Shown here: in pieces, positions 35,124-42,881 of the stretch
Numbering within the stretch: position 1 is the first letter of the stretch
How the letters are laid out: each line of letters starts with the position of its first letter
DNA from: Naasia lichenicola
GTDB lineage: Bacteria; Actinomycetota; Actinomycetes; Actinomycetales; Microbacteriaceae
Reading direction: 5' to 3'
Length of the DNA stretch: 64,000 nucleotides
Assembly (NCBI RefSeq): GCF_004801885.1
Contig: NZ_SSSM01000004.1
Coordinates: 372,001-436,000 of the forward strand
Notes under the pieces: model-generated
What the model was told of the DNA's origin: nothing
The model's database searches: none
What the model saw: the letters and a program-made list of their open reading frames with translations, nothing else
Position numbers and translations under genes: made by a program

Positions 35124-36485
35124 ATGACCGACACCAGCACCAGCACGAGCCCGGAAGCCATCGCTGCCGCACTCCCGATCGTCGAGCTCGAGCACGAGCT
35201 GCGCGGCATCCTCGGCGACCGTGGGGTGAGCAACGAGCCCCGGGTCCGTGAGCGCGCCAGCGTCGACGGCGCGTGGATGTCTCCCATCCTCGCGGCCCAG
35301 CTGCCGCTCGGCCTCGCCGATCTCGTGGCCTTCCCCACCTCCGCGGAGCAGATCGCCCAGGTCGTCGGCGCCGCCGTCCGACACGGCATCGGCGTCACCC
35401 CGCGCGGCAAGGGCACGGGCAACTACGGCCAGGGCATCCCGCTGCACGGCGGTCTCGTGCTCGACATGTCCCGCGCGCGCGCCATCGTGGAGGTCGGCGA
35501 TGGCTTCCTCACCGCCGAGGCGGGTGCGCAGATGGTCGCCATGGAGCAGGCCGCATGGGCCACGGGTCAGGCGCTCTGGATGTACCCGTCGACCATGCAG
35601 TCGAGCATCGGCGGCTTCCTCTCCGGCGGCTCCGGCGGAACCGGCACCATCGAGCACGGCTCCAACGACCAGGGCTACGTGATCGCGCTCGACGTCGTGC
35701 ACGCCGACGGCAGCGGCGAGCTGATCCACGTCGAGGGGGACGAGGCGCAGAAGTACGTGCACAACTACGGCACGGCGGGCATCATCGCCCGCGCGACGGT
35801 GCGGCTCGAGCCGCTGCGCGAATGGCGCGGCCTCTACGCCAGTTTCCCCGACTTCCCGTCGGCGCTGTCGGTGCTGCGCGAGATCGGCCGGCTCACTCCC
35901 CCGCCGCGCCTCGTTTCGGCGGACAACCCCAGGATCTCCGCCGCGCTGCCCCCGGACGACGCCATCCCAGCCGGACGGGCCAGCATGCGCTCCATCCTGT
36001 CCACCGACACCATCGATGCGGCAACCGCGCTCATCGAGGGCGCCGGCGGCAGGGTCGAGGACATCCGCGAGGGACAGCAGGTGAGCTCCCGGATCTCGAT
36101 GCTCAGCTACAACCACCCCATCGAGTGGCTGCAGAAGGCGACCCCCACCCCCACCTTCCACGTCGAGGTCGGGGGCGACGCGCTCGTCGAGCGGATCGCC
36201 GAGGTCGAAGCGGTCTACCCCAGCGGCGCGCTGCACATCGAGGCGGGTCACAGCGTGCCGATCGGCATGCTCGCCGGCGACTACGAGAGCCCCGAGCAGG
36301 TCTACGCGGGCATCGCGGCGCTGGGCGCACTCGGGGTCGGAGTGCACAATCCCCATCAGTGGAACGTCGACTTCGAGGTCGAGCGCACCGTCGAACTGGC
36401 CAAGGTGACCGATCCGAAGGGCCTGCTCAACCCCGGCAAGCTCAATCCGGAGTACGCCGGTCCGCGAAAGGGTGCGATCAAATGA
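35124..36485 (+). CDS. FAD-linked oxidase, VAO/glycolate-oxidase-D-like
   Basis: FAD-dependent oxidoreductase of 453 residues. The PP-loop region PRGKGTGNYGQGIPLHGG (about residue 93) and ADP-ribose contact SIGGFLSGGSGGTGTIEHGS (about 154) define a PCMH FAD domain; the C-terminus DPKGLLNPGKLNP is that of GlcD/D-lactate dehydrogenases. Such proteins oxidise alpha-hydroxy acids, alcohols or amines. RBS GAGGAGAACCACC precedes the ATG. The next gene starts within its stop (ATGA). In this operon it may follow the SDR or act on a ring-opened hydroxy acid; that is inference. Confidence 0.85.
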   Translation: MTDTSTSTSPEAIAAALPIVELEHELRGILGDRGVSNEPRVRERASVDGAWMSPILAAQLPLGLADLVAFPTSAEQIAQVVGAAVRHGIGVTPRGKGTGNYGQGIPLHGGLVLDMSRARAIVEVGDGFLTAEAGAQMVAMEQAAWATGQALWMYPSTMQSSIGGFLSGGSGGTGTIEHGSNDQGYVIALDVVHADGSGELIHVEGDEAQKYVHNYGTAGIIARATVRLEPLREWRGLYASFPDFPSALSVLREIGRLTPPPRLVSADNPRISAALPPDDAIPAGRASMRSILSTDTIDAATALIEGAGGRVEDIREGQQVSSRISMLSYNHPIEWLQKATPTPTFHVEVGGDALVERIAEVEAVYPSGALHIEAGHSVPIGMLAGDYESPEQVYAGIAALGALGVGVHNPHQWNVDFEVERTVELAKVTDPKGLLNPGKLNPEYAGPRKGAIK

Positions 36486-37285
36486 CCCGACTGCTCGCCG
36501 AGCTGCCCGGATCCGCCGTCGCCTCCACGCTGACGTCCGAATCGATCCTCGTCGTGCCGGTCGGGGCGATCGAGCACCACGGGCCGCACCTGCCGCTGAT
36601 GACGGATGCGCTGATCGCCGAGTCCGTCGCCACCGCCGCCGTCGGCCGCGGTGCCGAGGCTGGGCTCGACGTCTGGCAGCTGCCGACGCTCGCCATCACG
36701 AAGTCCGACGAGCACCACTGGGCGCCGGGGACACTGTGGATCACGGCCGACACCCTGATGTCCGTGCTGCGGGACCTCGGCCGATCGATCGCCGCGACCC
36801 GCGCGAAGAAGGTCGTATTCCTCAACGGGCATGGCGGCAACACCGCTCTGCTCCAGGTGGCCAACCGCGAGCTGCGCCGGCTCTACGGGCTGCAGACCTT
36901 CTCGGCGCCCGCCGGACGCGTCGGCGCCGGCAGCGGATCGGATGGCGAACCCGACGAGTTCGGCATGGGCATCCATGCGGGCTACGGGGAGACCTCGATC
37001 GTGATGCACCTGCGACCCGACCTCGTGCACGAGTCGCTGTTCGAGCGGAACGTGCCAGAGCACCTCGCCTCGTTCTCGCAGATCGGCTTCAACGGCTACC
37101 CGGTGAGCTTCGGCTGGCTGTCCAACGACTTCGGTCCGAGCGGCGTCGTCGGAGATCCCACAGGGTCCAACGCGGTCGCCGGCGCCGCCATGTTCGATCG
37201 CAGCGTGACCCTGGCCGTCGAGGCCCTCGAGGAGATCAGTCGGTTCAGCCCACGTGCTCCGAGCCCTTCCTCCGGCACATCATGA
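36482..37285 (+). CDS. Creatininase-family amidohydrolase
   Basis: Metal-dependent cyclic-amide/formamide hydrolase of 267 residues. Metal motifs are complete: PVGAIEHHGPHLPLMTD (about residues 25-41), FLNGHGGN (about 121) and HAGYGETS (Glu ligand, about 165). The family includes creatininase, FAPy deformylase ArfB and MftE, all opening lactams or removing formyl groups. Coupled by ATGA overlaps on both sides to the FAD oxidase and the PdxH-like gene. A ring-opening or deformylation step in the pathway is the natural reading. Confidence 0.87.
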   Translation: MTRLLAELPGSAVASTLTSESILVVPVGAIEHHGPHLPLMTDALIAESVATAAVGRGAEAGLDVWQLPTLAITKSDEHHWAPGTLWITADTLMSVLRDLGRSIAATRAKKVVFLNGHGGNTALLQVANRELRRLYGLQTFSAPAGRVGAGSGSDGEPDEFGMGIHAGYGETSIVMHLRPDLVHESLFERNVPEHLASFSQIGFNGYPVSFGWLSNDFGPSGVVGDPTGSNAVAGAAMFDRSVTLAVEALEEISRFSPRAPSPSSGTS

Positions 37286-37908
37286 GCGTCGCCGACGGGG
37301 TCATCGTCGCCGCGGGTGCGGCGCCGCACTCGGCCAATGTCTCGGGTGACGCGCTCGCTCTGCTGAGCGAGTGGCTGCCGAGCAACTCCGATCCCGCTCG
37401 CCCGCAGATCCAGCTCGCGACCGTCGACGCTGACGGTCGGCCCGACGTGCGCACCGTGCTGCTCAGCGAGTGGTCGACGGAGGGGTTCTATTTCCACACC
37501 GATTCGCGCAGCCGCAAGGTCGCGGACCTGCGTGCGAATCCGGCCGTCGCGATCGAGGTCCTGTGGCCCGGCTTCAGCCGTCAGCTGGTGATCCGCGGCT
37601 TCGCGGAGCAGGCCTCGAACGAGGAGGAGGCGGACGCCTACGCGCGCCGCTCGCCCTACCTGAAGCAGCTGGCCTGGCAGAACACCGCCGAGCTGGCCGC
37701 TCGACCCGTCGCCGAGCGGGAGTCGACCTGGACGTCGTTCGCGTCGGACAACGACATCGCGAGGATCGACGCACCGCCGACCTGGATCGGCTTCCTGGTG
37801 CGCCCCGACCGCCTCACCTTCTGGGAGTCGAACCCGACGGCCCCGAGCCACCGCGTCGAGTACGCCCTGGAGTCCGGCGACTGGACCGAGCACCACCTGC
37901 CCGGCTGA
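37282..37908 (+). CDS. Pyridoxamine-5'-phosphate-oxidase-like flavoprotein
   Basis: FMN-binding split-barrel protein of 208 residues with both PdxH-like halves: RTVLLSEW ... FYFHTDSRSRKVADLRANP (FMN contacts) and a C-terminal dimerisation segment LTFWESNPTAPSHRVEY. In true PdxH this last segment reads FWQGR.RLHDR; the substrate-binding Arg-x-His is changed here, so a substrate other than PNP/PMP is likely. ATG 37282 overlaps the creatininase stop. Last gene of the operon. Could oxidise an amine or alcohol on a heteroaromatic ring, or act as a reductase using the divergent reductase. Confidence 0.8.
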   Translation: MSVADGVIVAAGAAPHSANVSGDALALLSEWLPSNSDPARPQIQLATVDADGRPDVRTVLLSEWSTEGFYFHTDSRSRKVADLRANPAVAIEVLWPGFSRQLVIRGFAEQASNEEEADAYARRSPYLKQLAWQNTAELAARPVAERESTWTSFASDNDIARIDAPPTWIGFLVRPDRLTFWESNPTAPSHRVEYALESGDWTEHHLPG

Positions 37909-37942
37909 CCTCGAGCTCGGCGCTCCTCCGGGGTACAGATTC

Positions 37943-37998
37943 TTACGTTCCGGCCCAATACCTACGAAATTCCGGGCACATCCGCCGGTTTCGTAGGG
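37943..37998. repeat. Dispersed intergenic palindrome, family B copy 2
   Basis: Begins TTACGTTCCGG and ends CCGGTTTCGTAGG, with ATACCTACGAAATT inside. Placed between the end of the CodA-like operon and the convergent gene at 38003; likely works as a terminator for both. Copy 3 flanks the other side of that gene. Confidence 0.75.
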
Positions 37999-38002
37999 GA
38001 AC

Positions 38003-38410
38003 TCACAGGCCGATCGCTCGCACCCTGTTGTTGCGCGCGTCATGGGTGAGCTCGACATATCCGAGCGACTCGAGCAGCGGCGGCAGGTACATGCCGAAGC
38101 GGCCGCGGTAGCCCTTGCGCAGTCCGTACCAGCCGCCGACCGGATTGGCTTCGCTGCGGCCCCAGGCCTCGACGGATCCGTCCGGCGCCGACTTCTGCTC
38201 ATCCGCGGCGCCGAGCGGCACCCAGTCGCCCTGCTCGACGAGCCAGGCGCGCAGGTCATCGATGGCGCTCGCGTGGTACTTCAGCGTCGTCGAGCCGACC
38301 TGGCAGATCAGCGTGGGCGGATCCGCTGACGGGTCGAGGTACATCGTGTACTCGGACGAGCCGGGAGCCGTCACCAGCTGCCACGGATCGTCCTTCGTTC
38401 CTGCGGGCAT
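38003..38410 (-). CDS. Conserved protein of unknown function
   Basis: Small soluble protein of 135 residues; GGAGGAGCG seven bases before the ATG at 38410. It is rich in Trp and Gly, without membrane segments or Cys motifs: KDDPWQLVTAPGSSEYTMY, CQVGSTTLKYHASAIDDL, GGWYGLRKGYRGRFGMYLPP. I recognise the pattern as an actinobacterial family of unknown function but cannot assign a role. It is bracketed by two copies of palindrome family B, in a gap between the CodA-like operon and a sugar isomerase-like gene. Confidence 0.75.
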   Translation of the reverse strand: MPAGTKDDPWQLVTAPGSSEYTMYLDPSADPPTLICQVGSTTLKYHASAIDDLRAWLVEQGDWVPLGAADEQKSAPDGSVEAWGRSEANPVGGWYGLRKGYRGRFGMYLPPLLESLGYVELTHDARNNRVRAIGL

Positions 38411-38456
38411 GCTCGCTCCTCCGTGCCGGTCTTCTGGTGAGACTATGTGCTCCAAA

Positions 38457-38503
38457 GCGGCGGATACCTACGGAAATTCGTAGGTATCCGGCCGGAACGT
38501 AGG
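38457..38503. repeat. Dispersed intergenic palindrome, family B copy 3
   Basis: CGGATACCTACG / CGTAGGTATCCG form perfect 12-bp arms around a 6-nt loop (38461-38490), followed by GCCGGAACGTAGG, the inverted form of the CCTACGTTCCGG end seen in copies 2 and 4. Confidence 0.85.
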
Positions 38504-38518
38504 AACTTGTACCCCGGG

Positions 38519-39388
38519 TCAGAGGGAGCGCAGGTGACGGAGGGAGAAGAGGGTGCTCTCCGTGCGGTTGGGGAGGTCGGGGACGTCGACCTCGATGATC
38601 AGCCAGCCGGCGAATGACGGCGGGAGCGCGGCCAGCACGCCCGCGAAGTCGACCTCGCCGCGGCCCGGCTCGGTCCACACATGCAGACCCACCGTGGCCG
38701 TGTCGTAGTCGGCTCCCTCGGCGGTCGCCGCGGCTGCCCGTTCGGCGTGGAAGTCCTTCGCGTGCACCCCGCCGACCCGGTCGGCGTAGTCGCGGATGAT
38801 GGCGACGGGATCCGAGCCGGCCCAGCCTAGCTGCGCGGTGTCCGGCCCGAAGCCGAGGGCACTGCCGGCGGACAGGTCGAGCACCTGCCGGACCTCCTCG
38901 TCGGTCTCGATCCACGACGAGATGTGGGAGTGCAGGAGTCCCCACACGCCCTCTGCGGCGAAGACGTCGGCGACCGCCATGAAGTCGTCGGCGATGCGCG
39001 CGACCCGATCCGCGTCGGGATCGAAGCCGACGCCGGGGTGGGCGAAGCGCTCCGGCGGGAGGTCCGGGCCGAGGAAGACCTCGGTCAGGCCGAGGCGGGC
39101 ATGCTGATCCGCCTTGCGGCGGGCCGCGTCGAGAGCGGCCTGGTCGACGACGCCCGGCACGCCGAAGAAGCCGGGAGCTGCGGAGAAGCCGTGCCGCTCG
39201 GTCGCCGCGACGAATGAGCCGAGCTCCATCCCGTCGGGCAGATCGGCGCAGATGCCCTGGATCCCAGAGTTCTCGAGATCGCGCATGCTCGTCTCGAGCC
39301 CGAGGATCTGGCGGGCGGGCATCCCGAGGTTGGCCGTCCACTGCTCGGTCCAGGGCAGGGGGTTCAGTCCGATCCGCAGCTGCGTCAT
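38519..39388 (-). CDS. Sugar phosphate isomerase/epimerase-like TIM barrel
   Basis: Xylose-isomerase-like (AP endonuclease 2 family) protein of 289 residues. Metal-site candidates are GLLHSHISSWIETD, LGFGPDTAQLGWAG, GVHAKDFH and the C-terminal IIEVDVPD, in the order expected for IolE/IolI- and hydroxypyruvate-isomerase-like enzymes. Its position beside allantoin and glyoxylate-yielding genes makes hydroxypyruvate isomerisation one possibility, but inositol-type sugars are equally possible. ATG 39388. Confidence 0.75.
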   Translation of the reverse strand: MTQLRIGLNPLPWTEQWTANLGMPARQILGLETSMRDLENSGIQGICADLPDGMELGSFVAATERHGFSAAPGFFGVPGVVDQAALDAARRKADQHARLGLTEVFLGPDLPPERFAHPGVGFDPDADRVARIADDFMAVADVFAAEGVWGLLHSHISSWIETDEEVRQVLDLSAGSALGFGPDTAQLGWAGSDPVAIIRDYADRVGGVHAKDFHAERAAAATAEGADYDTATVGLHVWTEPGRGEVDFAGVLAALPPSFAGWLIIEVDVPDLPNRTESTLFSLRHLRSL

Positions 39389-39410
39389 GGCACCAGGCTA
39401 TTGCCGCCCG

Positions 39411-39533
39411 CCGAGCGCGGTGGGTGCAGCCGAGCGCGCAGCTCGCGCGGTCTGCAGCACCGAGCGCGGTGGGTGGACCGACCGCGCGGGGTGCCAACGG
39501 CCGCGCGAGGGCCGCGCGAGGGGGCGGGAGGCA
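39411..39533. repeat. Dispersed repeat, family D copy 1
   Basis: Low-complexity GC block built from CCGAGCGCGGTGGGTG units in direct order (39411, 39460) and an inverted CGCGCGGTCTGCAGCACC piece. A related block is at 56453-56555. It separates two same-strand genes. Confidence 0.65.
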
Positions 39534-40907
39534 TTACTGCGGGTGGCCGTGCTCCTGGGCGATGCGCGGCAGGAACTCGTGCAGCCGCCGCGAGGCCTCA
39601 GCGGCCAGGGGATTCGTCGATGCGCCGTTCTCGTTCACGAGGCGCCCGCCGATGTAGACGGCGGCGAGGTTGCGCGGGCCGCAGGCGAGCACGTAGCTGC
39701 GGATCGGGTGCCAGAGCGGGCCGATGTCAGGCTTGCGCGGATCGACGACGAGGAAGTCGGCGAACTTGCCGACCTCGAGGCTGCCGACGCGGTCCTGGAT
39801 GCCGAGCACGGTCGCGGAGCCGAGGGTGTGCAGGCGCAGCATCTCCTCGGGCATCATCGACAGCGGATCGCCCGTCTGCGCGCGCAGGCTGTACATCCCG
39901 ATCCGCATGTTCTGCCACGGGTCGGAGATGTCGGTGCAGGCCTGATCGTCGAGGCCGACCCCGATCGTCATGCCCTGCTCGCGCATGGTGGCGATGTCCG
40001 CGAACCCCGAGGCGAGCCGGCCGTTCGAGCCCGGCTGCCAGGACATCCCCGATCCGCCCGCTGCGGCCTCAGCGATGATCTCGGGCGTGGTCTGGATGAA
40101 GTGGCCGAAGATCAGGTGCGGCCCGAGAGCCCCTGCGTCGCGGTAGAGCGCGAACTTGGCCCGCTGCAGCTCGACCTCCTCGCGGGTCTCGAGGAAGTGC
40201 GCCTGGTTGATGATGCCGAACCGGCGCATGGCCCGCACCTCGAGCTCCGCCGCATCGGAGCGCTGCGACCACTGGACCGACCCCGAGATCGCGGCGCCGA
40301 GCATCCGCTCCGGGTCGAGGCGGGCGCTGTACTCGACCACCTCGCCGAGCCGGTCGAGGATCTCGTCGTCCGTGCCGATCGCATCATCGAGCCCGGTGGC
40401 GTTGACGAAGCGGATCCCGCTGTCGATCTTGCCGTCGATCTGCCGCAGCTGGTGCTCGATCGGACGCAGCGGCGCCACGGCGGAGCGCTGTCCGTCGACC
40501 ATGTCCTGCCAGGGGATGCGCGGATCGGTGAAGTCGAACGCCGAGGTGACGCCGTTGCCGATGTAGTCGAGCGAGCCGTGCAGGGTGCACCAGTAGAACT
40601 CGTCGGGCGTCGCGTGGTTGAGCAGGCTGAACATCGCGCTGCACCAGCCGTAGAGCGTCTGATCGACGCCCAGGCCGCGAGCGCCGCTCGTGAACAGGTG
40701 GCTGTGCGAGGAGACGAAGCCCGGCGCGACGAACGAGCCCGCGACATCGAGCACCTCTGCGTCCGGATCCCAGATCGGCTCGCCGTCGCCGAGCGCCGCG
40801 ATGCGGCCGTCGACCACGTGCATCCAGCCGTTCTCCACATACGCGGGAAGGGAGCCGGTGGGCTCGGCCATCGTGATCAGACGGGCGTTGAGAACGAGCA
40901 GACGCAA
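39534..40907 (-). CDS. Amidohydrolase (cytosine deaminase/chlorohydrolase-like)
   Basis: Zinc hydrolase of 457 residues with intact ligands: SSHSHLFTSG (HxH), NQAHFLETREEVE (His and Glu), IFGHFIQTTPE (His), GVGLDDQACTDISDPWQNMR (Asp). The signature WCSAMFSLLNHATPDEFYW is not one I can tie to a known substrate; the fold resembles MTA/SAH deaminases and triazine hydrolases. TTG at 40907 is chosen: GGAGG five bases upstream and MRLLVLNARLITM is a normal start of this fold. Third gene of the MTHFR-like, methyltransferase, amidohydrolase unit. Confidence 0.8.
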   Translation of the reverse strand: MRLLVLNARLITMAEPTGSLPAYVENGWMHVVDGRIAALGDGEPIWDPDAEVLDVAGSFVAPGFVSSHSHLFTSGARGLGVDQTLYGWCSAMFSLLNHATPDEFYWCTLHGSLDYIGNGVTSAFDFTDPRIPWQDMVDGQRSAVAPLRPIEHQLRQIDGKIDSGIRFVNATGLDDAIGTDDEILDRLGEVVEYSARLDPERMLGAAISGSVQWSQRSDAAELEVRAMRRFGIINQAHFLETREEVELQRAKFALYRDAGALGPHLIFGHFIQTTPEIIAEAAAGGSGMSWQPGSNGRLASGFADIATMREQGMTIGVGLDDQACTDISDPWQNMRIGMYSLRAQTGDPLSMMPEEMLRLHTLGSATVLGIQDRVGSLEVGKFADFLVVDPRKPDIGPLWHPIRSYVLACGPRNLAAVYIGGRLVNENGASTNPLAAEASRRLHEFLPRIAQEHGHPQ

Positions 40908-40959
40908 CGGTCCTCCTCGGGTTGGGAACGGACGATCGGATAGACGACCGTGCGGACGA

Positions 40960-41580
40960 TCAGACGGTGGGTCCATCGGCCGCAGGAGCGGCACGCCGAG
41001 CGACGAGGACCGCGTCGATGGCCGGACGATCCGCGCCGCCGACCTCGCGCAGCTTCCGTCCCACGGTCTGGATCTCGAGGGACTCGGCACCGGCACGCAG
41101 GAGATCCTCGGTGTAGAGGATCCCGGGCTCCTGCGGACCTCCGACGCCATGCGCGATGTTGTCGCGGTGATGGCCGATGACGGCGAGGGTTCCGCCCGGC
41201 GCGAGCCAACCGGCCGCGCGCGCGAGCAGCGTGGTGAGAATCGGCTCGTCGAGGTGCAGATAGCTGAGCAGGACCAGATCGAGCGGCCCGGATGGCGTCC
41301 AGCCGGCCGCATCCGCGGTCGTCCAGACGACGGACAGACCCAATCCCTCGGCCCGCTGGGCGCCGCGCGCCAGACCGACGGCCGAGAAGTCGACCGCCTC
41401 GACGGTCCAGCCGCGCGAGGCCAGCCACAGCGCATTGCGGCCTTCGCCGGCTCCGAGATCCACCGCGCGCCCCGGCGGGAGGTCCTCCAGGGTCTCGGCC
41501 ACCCAGGCGTTCGGCTCGACCGACCAGACGGGCGCGGCATCCGCCGCCGCGTAGCGGGAATCCCAGTCGCCGCTGGTCAT
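40960..41580 (-). CDS. Class I SAM-dependent methyltransferase
   Basis: Cytosolic Rossmann-fold methyltransferase of 206 residues. SAM motif I AVDLGAGEGRNALWLASRGW (about residue 38), acidic VEAVDFSAVGLARG and post-motif LDLVLLSYLHL are clear; the C-terminus ends ADRPAIDAVLVARR. This is a tellurite-resistance/TehB-like or small-molecule methyltransferase layout. ATG 41580 is 10 bp after the stop of the MTHFR-like gene; GTG at 41589 is possible. Substrate unknown; the operon suggests a link to one-carbon chemistry. Confidence 0.85.
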   Translation of the reverse strand: MTSGDWDSRYAAADAAPVWSVEPNAWVAETLEDLPPGRAVDLGAGEGRNALWLASRGWTVEAVDFSAVGLARGAQRAEGLGLSVVWTTADAAGWTPSGPLDLVLLSYLHLDEPILTTLLARAAGWLAPGGTLAVIGHHRDNIAHGVGGPQEPGILYTEDLLRAGAESLEIQTVGRKLREVGGADRPAIDAVLVARRAAPAADGPTV

Positions 41581-41590
41581 GCTGTCCACG

Positions 41591-42706
41591 TCACGCCCTC
41601 GAATCCGCGATGCCGATGCCGATGCCGTTGCCGCGGCCGCTGCTGACGATGCCGATGCGCTCGGAGATCTCGGCGAGCGCCTCCGCGTAGACCAGCTCGT
41701 CCGAGCCGCCGGCCCCGCCCGAGAGGTTGACCCCGTCCATCCCCGCCTCCAGGAACTCGAGTGACATGCGGACCGCGGCGTCGATTCCTGCTGACCGCGG
41801 ATCCGCGGCGGACACTATGCCGTCCAGATACCCCTCGGGAAGCACGAGGGTGGTGAAGCTCGCCAGGAGAGCGGCGCTCTCGAGACTCACCACGATCGGC
41901 ACACAGGCGATGAACCGGGCCTCTCCGCCGAGCCCGCGCACCTCGTCGACGAAGACCCGAGCGGGCCCGGCTCCCCCGCAGTGATTGATGAAGCAGACCT
42001 CCGCTCCGGTGCGCAGCTTCTGCACGAGCCGACCGGCGCGGTGCTCGACGGGAGGGGTGAGCGGTGATTCGCCGACCGAGACGAGATGCCCTGCGGCCAC
42101 GGCGAGCGCGGCGACCTCGGTCGAGTCGAGGTCGAAGACGGGAGCGGCATCGGGGCGACCGCCGGTCATCGTGTGATCGCCGGTCACGCAGTGCACCGCA
42201 CCGGTCGGCACATCGGCCAGGCCGGCGAGCTCGCCCTCGATCGCCACCCGATTGCGGTCGCGGCAGTTCAGTCCCGTCCACGGCGTCAAGCCTGCGTCCT
42301 TGATCAGGCGAGCGCGATAGGCGGGCGGGAACTGTACGCGCTGGTCGCCCGAGTCTCCCGCGAGCACCGCATCGGCCGTTCCCCGCAGGATCGAGGCCAC
42401 CTCGCGGATGGACGCGCCGGACATCGGCCGTGCGGGCAGATCGGAGACGAGGATCGGCCGCGAATCCATCAGCGCGCGCATCCGCACCGCCTCGGAGGTC
42501 GCGGTCGTCGCGGAGGCGACCGGAGTGCGGCGATCGATGCCGTCCCAGCGGACGACGGGCGCGTCGAGGAAGACGCAGCGGAAGTCGCCGACCTCGCAGG
42601 TGCCGTCGAAGTCGACCCCTCCGCACGGCCCGTACTCCATCTGCTTGGGACAGCCCGGCTCCGAACCGGAGGCGACCCGATGATCGGCGAGCTCATCGAT
42701 CGACAT
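41591..42706 (-). CDS. Methylenetetrahydrofolate-reductase-like protein with N-terminal Cys-rich module
   Basis: Protein of 371 residues. Residues 20-55 form CPKQMEYGPCGGV..GTCEVG....C, the Cys motif of the 'MTHFR C-terminal' module that in acetogens is a separate zinc-binding MetV-type subunit; here it precedes the barrel. The MTHFR TIM barrel follows: ILVSDLPARP, GLNCRDRNR, VHCVTGDHT (Asp equivalent to E. coli Asp120). The general-acid Glu28 of E. coli MetF (FEFFPPR) aligns with Ser/Asp in this protein. So it probably binds folate and flavin but may not be a housekeeping reductase. ATG 42706 follows GGAGGGATCC. Divergent from allantoinase. Confidence 0.75.
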   Translation of the reverse strand: MSIDELADHRVASGSEPGCPKQMEYGPCGGVDFDGTCEVGDFRCVFLDAPVVRWDGIDRRTPVASATTATSEAVRMRALMDSRPILVSDLPARPMSGASIREVASILRGTADAVLAGDSGDQRVQFPPAYRARLIKDAGLTPWTGLNCRDRNRVAIEGELAGLADVPTGAVHCVTGDHTMTGGRPDAAPVFDLDSTEVAALAVAAGHLVSVGESPLTPPVEHRAGRLVQKLRTGAEVCFINHCGGAGPARVFVDEVRGLGGEARFIACVPIVVSLESAALLASFTTLVLPEGYLDGIVSAADPRSAGIDAAVRMSLEFLEAGMDGVNLSGGAGGSDELVYAEALAEISERIGIVSSGRGNGIGIGIADSRA

Positions 42707-42720
42707 GGATCCCTCCTCCG

Positions 42721-42755
42721 TGCGTGCGGTGCGTGCGGTGCGTGCGGTGCGTCCG
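42721..42755. repeat. 9-bp tandem repeat in the leader of the MTHFR-like gene
   Basis: TGCGTGCGG is repeated almost four times head to tail, starting 15 bp upstream of the MTHFR-like ATG. Units of nine preserve any reading frame, but the repeat lies in the untranslated leader. Confidence 0.85.
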
Positions 42756-42793
42756 CGAAATCTGCCGGACGCATGCCGCTGATTGAATGCCGG

Positions 42794-42817
42794 TGTTCGA
42801 ACTGCTGTGTTCGAACA
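42794..42817. promoter_or_regulatory. Paired TTCGAA operators between MTHFR-like gene and allantoinase
   Basis: TGTTCGAAC at 42794 and the perfect palindrome TGTTCGAACA at 42808 lie 14 bp apart in the 175-bp divergent region. Spacing and symmetry suggest cooperative binding of a dimeric repressor controlling both directions. The binder is not identified. Confidence 0.6.
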
Positions 42818-42881
42818 GTAATGGGGCCGTGTTTCGGGCAATGTCTCGCACCAGGAACGGTCCTCGGCCCCCCGCGGACGG

